Below, one piece after another: positions 6,311 to 11,036 of a stretch of 11,036 bases of DNA. This stretch comes from Candidatus Acidiferrum typicum. GTDB lineage: Bacteria; Acidobacteriota; Terriglobia; Acidiferrales; UBA7541. The position numbers and the translations under genes are program-made. Numbering within the stretch: position 1 is the first letter of the stretch; each line of letters begins with the position of its first letter. Where the stretch lies: positions 927 to 11,962 of the forward strand of contig DLMH01000118.1 of the NCBI GenBank assembly GCA_002478115.1, in the 5' to 3' direction. The notes beneath the pieces were generated by a model. That model was not told the origin of the DNA and searched no databases. It saw only the letters and a program-made list of their open reading frames with translations.

Positions 6311-6499
6311 ATGGCTGAACCTCTATGGACCCCAGAATCAGTTGCACGCATCCTCATGAATCCTCAGTACTGTCTTGGTCAGCAGCCGGCAGTTGATGAA
6401 GACACCTGGATTAAGGCAAACGCGAAGATGATTCGCGAGATGGGGGCTGAGTCGTACCTTGCCACCTTGCTTAGCCTTTTGCGAGACCACGATGCCTGA
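6311..6499 (+). CDS. Small conserved hypothetical protein, 62 aa
   Basis: First of three overlapping small genes that run away from fic. The protein MAEPLWTPESVARILMNPQY and its tail DEDTWIKANAKMIREMGAES, then YLATLLSLLRDHDA, is acidic and likely helical, with no signal peptide, membrane segment or known catalytic motif. I recall similar small proteins (WTP-x-x-VA-start, EDTWIKAN-middle, LGPEAYL-like end) in actinobacterial accessory regions, upstream of the same second gene; that is memory, not a search. The TTG at 6281 would give ten extra residues but overlaps the TATAAT, so ATG 6311 is preferred. Its stop overlaps the next start by 8 bp. Function unknown. Confidence 0.75.
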   Translation: MAEPLWTPESVARILMNPQYCLGQQPAVDEDTWIKANAKMIREMGAESYLATLLSLLRDHDA

Positions 6500-6686
6500 C
6501 ACGATTATCAAGCTCGACCTACATCTAGACCCGGACTCCGCTTGGGCGCTGGCGCAGTTCCTGAAGCGTAGCCGATGGGAACACTTTCTGGCGTGTGCCG
6601 TGGATGAAGAAGAGGCTCATCAGATTAAGTTCGCAGTCGGCCGCCTCGAAGCTGCGCTGGCCGAGAAGGGCTACGCACCTCTATGA
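6492..6686 (+). CDS. Small DUF7706-like protein, 64 aa
   Basis: Second gene of the set; ATG 6492 lies inside the end of the first gene (8-bp overlap), so translation is coupled. The protein has an N-terminal strand (TIIKLDLHLD, 4-13), a helix with DSAWALAQFLKRSRW (15-29), then AVDEEEAHQIKFAVGRLEAA (36-55) and the end LAEKGYAPL. This matches my memory of the small DUF7706 group, conserved but of unknown function. A frame start at 6459 would overlap the first gene by 41 bp and lacks support. The stop overlaps the third gene by 4 bp (ATGA). Confidence 0.75.
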   Translation: MPDTIIKLDLHLDPDSAWALAQFLKRSRWEHFLACAVDEEEAHQIKFAVGRLEAALAEKGYAPL

Positions 6687-6938
6687 GCCGGGTCGCCGAC
6701 GACGCGCAGCGGAGAGATGTTCAAAGATTCTGCGGCGATTGCATGGCTGAGAATCCGAAGGTCTTTGTTGTGCAGGATGATCTTTGGTGCTGGCACATCC
6801 CTGGCCCTAATCTTCTCTGCCTGCTCTGTGCAGAGAAAGCGGTTGGGGCGCCCCTTCACGTCAGGAGATTTCAAACCGATCCCGGCAAATGCCTGGGTCT
6901 TCGAGACCTTCAGGGCAGGCACTCAGCGGGGCGTATAG
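6683..6938 (+). pseudogene. Frameshifted small zinc-ribbon protein
   Basis: Third gene of the set, starting with ATGA overlap at 6683. The first 52 residues contain two CxxC knuckles (C17/C20 in FCGDC and C46/C49 in CLLC) around VVQDDLWCWHIPG, a small zinc-ribbon design. At the AAA near 6837-6840 one extra base appears to shift the frame. The new frame continues plausibly as RLGRPFTSGDFKPIPANAWV to TAG at 6938, with the LCxxCxEKRLGR-x-FTxxDF order I know from related proteins. The original frame runs instead to 7111 through non-protein-like sequence and into IS debris. The intact product would be about 84 residues. A sequencing error in the A run would give the same picture. Confidence 0.6.
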
Positions 6939-6966
6939 CCTCCCCGGAATCCACTATACATAAGAT

Positions 6967-7037
6967 GCGTTATCGTACACAAACTGTTTATAATAAGATA
7001 CTTAGTAGCATCTATGAAATCTGTGTTATCGGACATA
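6967..7037. repeat. Pair of related 15-bp direct repeats beside the IS21 remnant
   Basis: GCGTTATCGTACACA (6967-6981) and GTGTTATCGGACATA (7023-7037) share 12 of 15 bases in the same orientation, 56 bp apart. The stretch between them is strikingly AT-rich. They lie just beyond the point where the IstA fragment stops. IS21 elements carry several repeated transposase-binding sites at their ends, so these may be terminal repeats of the same decayed element; that is inference. Confidence 0.35.
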
Positions 7038-7058
7038 GCCAAACGAGGTTGCGCGTCT

Positions 7059-7202
7059 CGGCCCGGTGCCGTAATCGACCTGGCATTCCTCACCCGGCCG
7101 CGTCTCGATGATCACCCGTGCATCAGGCGAACCCGCGCCGCGCAGTCCCCGCACGAAGCGCCGCACGCTCTGATAGCCGCCCGTGAACCCATGCCATCGC
7201 AG
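7059..7202 (-). mobile_element. istA: IS21-family transposase (IstA) fragment
   Basis: About 48 residues read as IstA: HGFTGGYQSVRRFVRGLRG followed by ARVIIETRPGEECQVDYGTG. The GGYxSVRRFV block is the end of the DNA-binding region, and PGEECQVDYG is the start of the DDE integrase core with its first catalytic Asp. Similarity begins abruptly near 7202 and ends just after DYGTGP at 7059, so both the N-terminal helix-turn-helix and most of the catalytic core are gone; no IstB is present. It is an inactive relic showing past IS21 insertion next to the small-gene operon. Confidence 0.75.
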
Positions 7203-7531
7203 ATGGCCGGCTTGAAACGGTATTGCTCGACGGTGTCGACTGCGCGCGATAGAAGCGAGGCATGGGCCTCGGCTCCCCACAGAGGGCACGAATATTCGAA
7301 GAGTCACCCGCGCGCTTTGATATCGGTTCCAACGTGGCCTCCATTTTGTCAACGCGCTCGACCCGTGGCCCCGCGAACTTGTCCAAACCTTTTCAGGATG
7401 GTGCATTTCAGGGGCCGGAATCAGGACCCTATGCAAGAGTCAGCCTCCAGCAATTATTGTTCGACATCGAGAGTTCCGTCGTATGCTGAAGTGGATCAAT
7501 CTGAACTGAATAAGCCGTTGCGTGCGCCTTG
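7203..7531. other. Gap without a supportable gene, upstream of the ABC operon
   Basis: Several open frames cross this stretch on both strands but none has a ribosome site or a recognisable protein. Much of it may be more IS debris. Near the right end TTCGAC (7459-7464), 16 bp, then TATGCT (7481-7486) could be the promoter of the ABC operon, about 45 bp before the start codon; support is weak. Confidence 0.3.
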
Positions 7532-8338
7532 ATGAGCGATAGAACGCCACCCAATCTAGACGAACAGGCCAAGCCTGCAGCCGGCGATCCGGCTCGTCCG
7601 TCCCCCGATCTGGTGCGAATCGAAGATGTCACAAAATCCTTCGGCTCGAAACTCGCGGTAAGCCACGTCTCCTTCTCCGTCCCACCAGGCCAGATCTGCG
7701 GCTTGCTCGGCCCCAACGGCGCCGGCAAAACCACCCTCTTCCGCCTGCTCATGGGCATCCTCAAAGCCACCTACGGAAAAATCCTCATCGATTCCCTCGA
7801 CGCCTTCGAAGACCGTGTCGAGGTCAAACGCCTCATCGGCTTCCTCCCCGACGAACCCGTCTTCTACTCCTACCTCTCCGGCCAGGAGATCCTCGAGCTC
7901 AGCGCCGCCATGCACGGCCTCGACGTGGTCGACGCCATGCACCGAATCGACCCGCTCATCCACCAACTCAGGCTCGGCGTCGACATTTACGACTACGCGG
8001 AGGACTACTCCCGTGGCATGAAGAAAAAGCTCGGTCTGCTCCTCGCCATGCTCCACCAGCCCAAACTCCTCGTCCTTGACGAGCCCACCAACGGCCTCGA
8101 CGTCGAGTCCACCCACCTCTTCTATGACCTCATCTCCGAAACCGCCGCAGCAGGCACCACCGTCCTCTTCTCGACGCACCTCATGGATCACGTCACCCGG
8201 CTCTGCTCCCACGCCGTCATCATCAACGAAGGCAAGCTCGTCGCCAACGGCTCCCTCGACGACCTCCGCCGCGACTTCGGCGAGGCCAGCCTCGAAGAAC
8301 TCTTCCTGAAGCTCACCGCCCGGCCACCCCAGAAATGA
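7532..8338 (+). CDS. ABC-2-type exporter ATP-binding protein
   Basis: A 268-residue ABC ATPase that drives the membrane protein encoded next. All motifs are present: Walker A GPNGAGKTT at 60-68, the signature YSRGMKKKL at 159-167 (the degenerate form usual in ABC-2 exporters in place of LSGGQ), Walker B LLVLDEPTNGLD at 179-190 with catalytic E184, and the switch histidine H216 in STHLMDH. The first 25 residues are a Pro-rich, poorly conserved extension. ATG 7532 is preferred to the adjacent TTG; no clear ribosome site is visible for either. It overlaps the permease gene by 4 bp (ATGA), so subunits are made together. Codons end mostly in C, unlike the genes to the left. The transported substrate is unknown. 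Confidence 0.93.
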   Translation: MSDRTPPNLDEQAKPAAGDPARPSPDLVRIEDVTKSFGSKLAVSHVSFSVPPGQICGLLGPNGAGKTTLFRLLMGILKATYGKILIDSLDAFEDRVEVKRLIGFLPDEPVFYSYLSGQEILELSAAMHGLDVVDAMHRIDPLIHQLRLGVDIYDYAEDYSRGMKKKLGLLLAMLHQPKLLVLDEPTNGLDVESTHLFYDLISETAAAGTTVLFSTHLMDHVTRLCSHAVIINEGKLVANGSLDDLRRDFGEASLEELFLKLTARPPQK

Positions 8339-10857
8339 AGAACCGCCCCACCTTCTGGAGCACGCTCCGCCTTCTGCTCGGTGCCGCGCGCAAGCGCTCC
8401 ACCGGCCGCCAGACCCGTCAGCAGGAACTCCTCTCCAATCGCTCCGGTAAGAACGCCACCGACTGGGGCGGAATCGGCTTCGTTATGGCCGCCCTCTTCA
8501 TGGTCTGCATCAACGTGGCAGCCGCCTTCGTGCTGCGTACCGCCATCGCCACAGCCCAACGCGTCGAAGCCGAGCGCCGCGGCGACATCGTCGTCAGCCG
8601 CCAGTTCATGCATCAGATGCGGTTCTACAAGCACCATCCTGAGTTTGTCCGCCCTGACCCATACCAACCCGGCAATCCCTACTCCACTGAGGCGCAGCGC
8701 ATCGCCAGCGAATACGGAGGCTCGGAGCCGGCCATCGAGCAGAAGCTGCGCGACGGTGAAAACGCGCACGGCCCGCAGGCCTTCCTCGGCGAACCTCAGG
8801 CAATCACCGGCCTCTCCGGCCTCGCCACCTCAGGCCCCTTCGCCCCCATGATCGGCTCCCTCGTTCTCCTCTGGTGGCTGGCCATGCTCGTCTTCCAGGG
8901 CGAAGGCCTCGAACTCGATCTCCAGCGCCGTCGCCATCCCATGTGGGAATGGCTCTTCTCCCATCCCGCCCCGCCCGGCGCCATCTTCCTCGCCGAAATG
9001 CTCTCCCCCATCGCCGCAAATCCCATCTACTGGGGCGCGCCTCTCTTCGTCGCAACCATCTACACCTTCGTCTACAACGGCGCCATCGGACTGCTCGCGG
9101 GCATCCTTATCGGGATCCCCATCACCATCGCCGCGGCCTGTCTCGGCAAGGCGTGGGAGATCGCCGTCACCCTCCGCTTCTCCCCGCGCTCGCGCGGAGC
9201 CATGATCGGCTTCATGAGCTGGATCGGCTACGCCTCGCTCATGCTCTTCCTCCTCGGAATCTTCCTCGTACCCAGAATCATCGTCGCAGCCGCTCGCATC
9301 CTGTACCCGCTCACCATCCTTCCCTGGCCCTGGCTCCGGCTCTTCCTCGGCGGCCAGAGCAACGGCTCCTGGTCCTTCCCCGCAGGCCTGCTGGCCTGTT
9401 GGATCTTCGCCGCCATCGTCATCGCCGGCGCCGTCCGCTTCAGCGTCTGGGGCGCGCAGCTTGGCCTCAGCGGCGTTTCCGCCAGCAGCCAGCCCGGCCC
9501 CACATCGCGCAGAACCACCACCCACTTCGGCAAGGAGCCGCTCTACCGCAAGGAATTCCTCTGGTTTGTCCGCGACCGCAGTGCCATCGTCCAGACCATC
9601 CTCATCCCGCTCACCATCGCAAGCGTCCAGGTCTTCAACCTGCGCGGCGTCCTCGTCCATGCCCAGGGCGCGTGGAACTACCTGTGTGGCACGGGCATTC
9701 TCTTCGGCACCTACTTCCTCTGGATCCTCGGCCCCAAGTCGCTCTCCTCCGAAGGCAGCGCCCTCTGGATCGCCCTCACCTGGCCGCGCGGCCTCGAAAG
9801 CCTGCTCAAAGCAAAGGCATGGCTCTGGTCGCTCATCTCATCCGGTATCGTCGCCCTGGTGCTTGCCTACGCAGCCTTCACCTTCCACGCCGACGCCTGG
9901 AAGATCGCCCTCGTCCTCATCGGCTGGTTCTTCTTCAGCCGCAGTATGGCGGAAAAATCCGTCACCCTCGTCACCATCACCTCCGAATCCGGCGAAGTTC
10001 AGAAGATCCCCTGGGGACGCCGACTCGCGGCCCAGCTCGGCATGCTCACCTTCTCCATCGGAATCATCAGCCAGCAGTGGCACATCGCCATCATGGGAAT
10101 CGTCTACTCCTACATGACCGCCGCCGCCATGTGGCAGAACTTCCGTGCGCGCCTGCCCTACCTCTACGATCCTTGGTCCGAGGAGCTCCCGCCCCCACCC
10201 ACGCTCATGCACGCCATGATCTCCATCAGTATCCTGGTCGAGTGCGGTGCCATCGTCACCGGCATTCTGCTCGTCTTTGCCGGCCCGCAGAACATCGCCA
10301 TTGCCCAGGCCATCGCCTATGCCGTCTGCTCCGTCGCCGTCTCTGTCGGCGTCATCAGCTTCCTGGGCGAGCGCAACGTCTCACTCCAGGACGTCATCCG
10401 CTGGCGGTCCGCCGCATCTTCCACCTCTGTTCCGCAACTGATCCCGGCCCTCATGCTCGCAGCCGCAGGAGGCATCACTCTCGGCCTCGCCGCCCATGGC
10501 TACCTCGCCGTCCTCGCACACATCCCCACCGCCGCGGAGCTGATCAGAAAATCGCAGGAAGCCATGGCTGGGCTCCACGGCCTCCGCATCTCCTACGCCA
10601 TCATGGCCATCGCCTTCGCGCCCTTCGCCGAGGAGTATCTCTTCCGCGGTCTCCTCTTCCGTGCCCTCGACCGCGAGTGGGGAGGCTGGAGCGCCGTCAT
10701 CGGCAGTGCCGCCTTCTTCGCGGTCTATCACCCCGCAATGTCCTGGCCGCCGGTCTTCCTCCTTGGCATCTGCAACGCGCTCATCTTCAAGAAATCCGGC
10801 CGCCTCGCTCCCGCAATTCTCCTCCACATGGTCTACAACGCGGTTGTCCTGATGTAA
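8335..10857 (+). CDS. ABC permease fused to a CPBP (CAAX-type) intramembrane metalloprotease
   Basis: An 840-residue multi-spanning protein. The first TM helix is at about 45-67, followed by an extracytoplasmic domain (about 68-168), then TM helices near 171-187, 228-269, 290-318, 346-367 and many more, with a soluble segment near 380-415 (HFGKEPLYRKEFLWFVRDRS), the look of an ABC-2 permease. The last about 150 residues form a CPBP protease domain: EEYLFRG at 766-772 (E766, E767, R771), FFAVYHP with H799, and HMVYN with H831 and N835, all glutamate/histidine ligands of the family. CPBP proteases cut prenylated proteins or peptides in the membrane and often occur in peptide/bacteriocin export and self-immunity. 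Fusion to the permease suggests cutting coupled to export, of an unknown peptide or protein. ABC permease/CPBP fusions are already named in databases, so it is uncommon but not new. Long open frames in other phases are codon-bias shadows. Confidence 0.88.
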   Translation: MKNRPTFWSTLRLLLGAARKRSTGRQTRQQELLSNRSGKNATDWGGIGFVMAALFMVCINVAAAFVLRTAIATAQRVEAERRGDIVVSRQFMHQMRFYKHHPEFVRPDPYQPGNPYSTEAQRIASEYGGSEPAIEQKLRDGENAHGPQAFLGEPQAITGLSGLATSGPFAPMIGSLVLLWWLAMLVFQGEGLELDLQRRRHPMWEWLFSHPAPPGAIFLAEMLSPIAANPIYWGAPLFVATIYTFVYNGAIGLLAGILIGIPITIAAACLGKAWEIAVTLRFSPRSRGAMIGFMSWIGYASLMLFLLGIFLVPRIIVAAARILYPLTILPWPWLRLFLGGQSNGSWSFPAGLLACWIFAAIVIAGAVRFSVWGAQLGLSGVSASSQPGPTSRRTTTHFGKEPLYRKEFLWFVRDRSAIVQTILIPLTIASVQVFNLRGVLVHAQGAWNYLCGTGILFGTYFLWILGPKSLSSEGSALWIALTWPRGLESLLKAKAWLWSLISSGIVALVLAYAAFTFHADAWKIALVLIGWFFFSRSMAEKSVTLVTITSESGEVQKIPWGRRLAAQLGMLTFSIGIISQQWHIAIMGIVYSYMTAAAMWQNFRARLPYLYDPWSEELPPPPTLMHAMISISILVECGAIVTGILLVFAGPQNIAIAQAIAYAVCSVAVSVGVISFLGERNVSLQDVIRWRSAASSTSVPQLIPALMLAAAGGITLGLAAHGYLAVLAHIPTAAELIRKSQEAMAGLHGLRISYAIMAIAFAPFAEEYLFRGLLFRALDREWGGWSAVIGSAAFFAVYHPAMSWPPVFLLGICNALIFKKSGRLAPAILLHMVYNAVVLM

Positions 10858-10927
10858 CGAGCGGATTGTTTGAGTGGCAAGGGGGCGTCGAAGTTCCCTA
10901 AATCCGAAGGAAACTCAAGGAGCGAGG

Positions 10928-11036
10928 CTACGCGCTCTGTCTTAGCTTGTCGTCACTGATGGCGTTGACCAGTTCCGGGCCCGTCGTGACTTCGTCGGGA
11001 TCATCGCCGGCGTGGGGACACTGCGCCCCAGGCTTG
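10928..11036 (-). CDS. Possible 3' end of an unknown gene
   Basis: A minus-strand frame enters from the right edge and ends at TAG (10928-10930). Its last residues read CPHAGDDPDEVTTGPELVNA then ISDDKLRQSA, protein-like in composition but not recognised. It would converge on the ABC operon with 70 bp between the stops. A plus-strand frame from ATG 10954 is also open, so the call is weak. A small hairpin (GAGCG-8 nt-CGCTC, 10919-10936) without a T-tract lies here. Confidence 0.2.
   Translation of the reverse strand, partial: KPGAQCPHAGDDPDEVTTGPELVNAISDDKLRQSA

Noticed and set aside
7262..7489. Plus-strand frame of 75 codons upstream of the ABC operon
   Set aside because: No ribosome site or recognisable domain, and it lies in IS debris.
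7556..8212. Minus-strand acidic frame (218 codons)
   Set aside because: A Glu/Asp/Gly/Val-rich antisense shadow of the ABC ATPase.
8874..10901. 675-codon plus-strand frame inside the permease gene
   Set aside because: It is Arg/Pro/His-rich low-complexity sequence created by C-ending codons in the true frame.

Overview
The window looks like an accessory (island-type) stretch of a moderately GC-rich Gram-negative bacterium, most plausibly a soil Acidobacteriota. That guess rests on the mix of genes (a DUF6094-like methyltransferase, HipBA, Xre/RES, an ABC permease fused to a CPBP protease, small mobile-element proteins). It is inference; there is no rRNA or phylogenetic marker here.

Left part (1-3830, minus strand). 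At the edge is the 5' part of a DNA-methylase-like gene. Next come remains and survivors of three toxin-antitoxin modules in a row. HipB/HipA is complete, with an 11-bp overlap. An Xre/MbcA/ParS-type antitoxin with a textbook ribosome site is followed by a wrecked RES toxin (frameshift, nonsense codon, missing C-terminal half). An MntA-like nucleotidyltransferase is followed by what seems to be only the first few codons of a HepT partner.

Middle (3831-6163, minus strand). A secreted alpha/beta-hydrolase (esterase-like) is followed by a class II Fic AMP-transferase with a C-terminal winged helix. The fic promoter region carries five tandem degenerate 11-bp units, one of them overlapping a perfect TATAAT.

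Right of fic (6311-7202). A divergent set of three overlapping small genes starts with an apparently leaderless mRNA: a 62-aa protein, a 64-aa protein (DUF7706-like) and a frameshifted zinc-ribbon protein. After it lie a fragment of an IS21-type transposase (IstA) and AT-rich repeats.

Right part (7532-10857, plus strand). A healthy two-gene ABC exporter operon with strongly C-ending codons: an ATPase, then a long permease fused at its C-terminus to a CPBP (CAAX-type) intramembrane protease. It reads as resident chromosomal sequence and probably marks the edge of the island. A doubtful 3' gene end lies on the minus strand at the right edge.

No rRNA, tRNA, CRISPR array or strong rho-independent terminator was seen. 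No clearly new multi-gene system is proven. The best leads are the phased 11-bp repeats at fic, the conserved small-gene set beside it, and the orphaned antitoxins.
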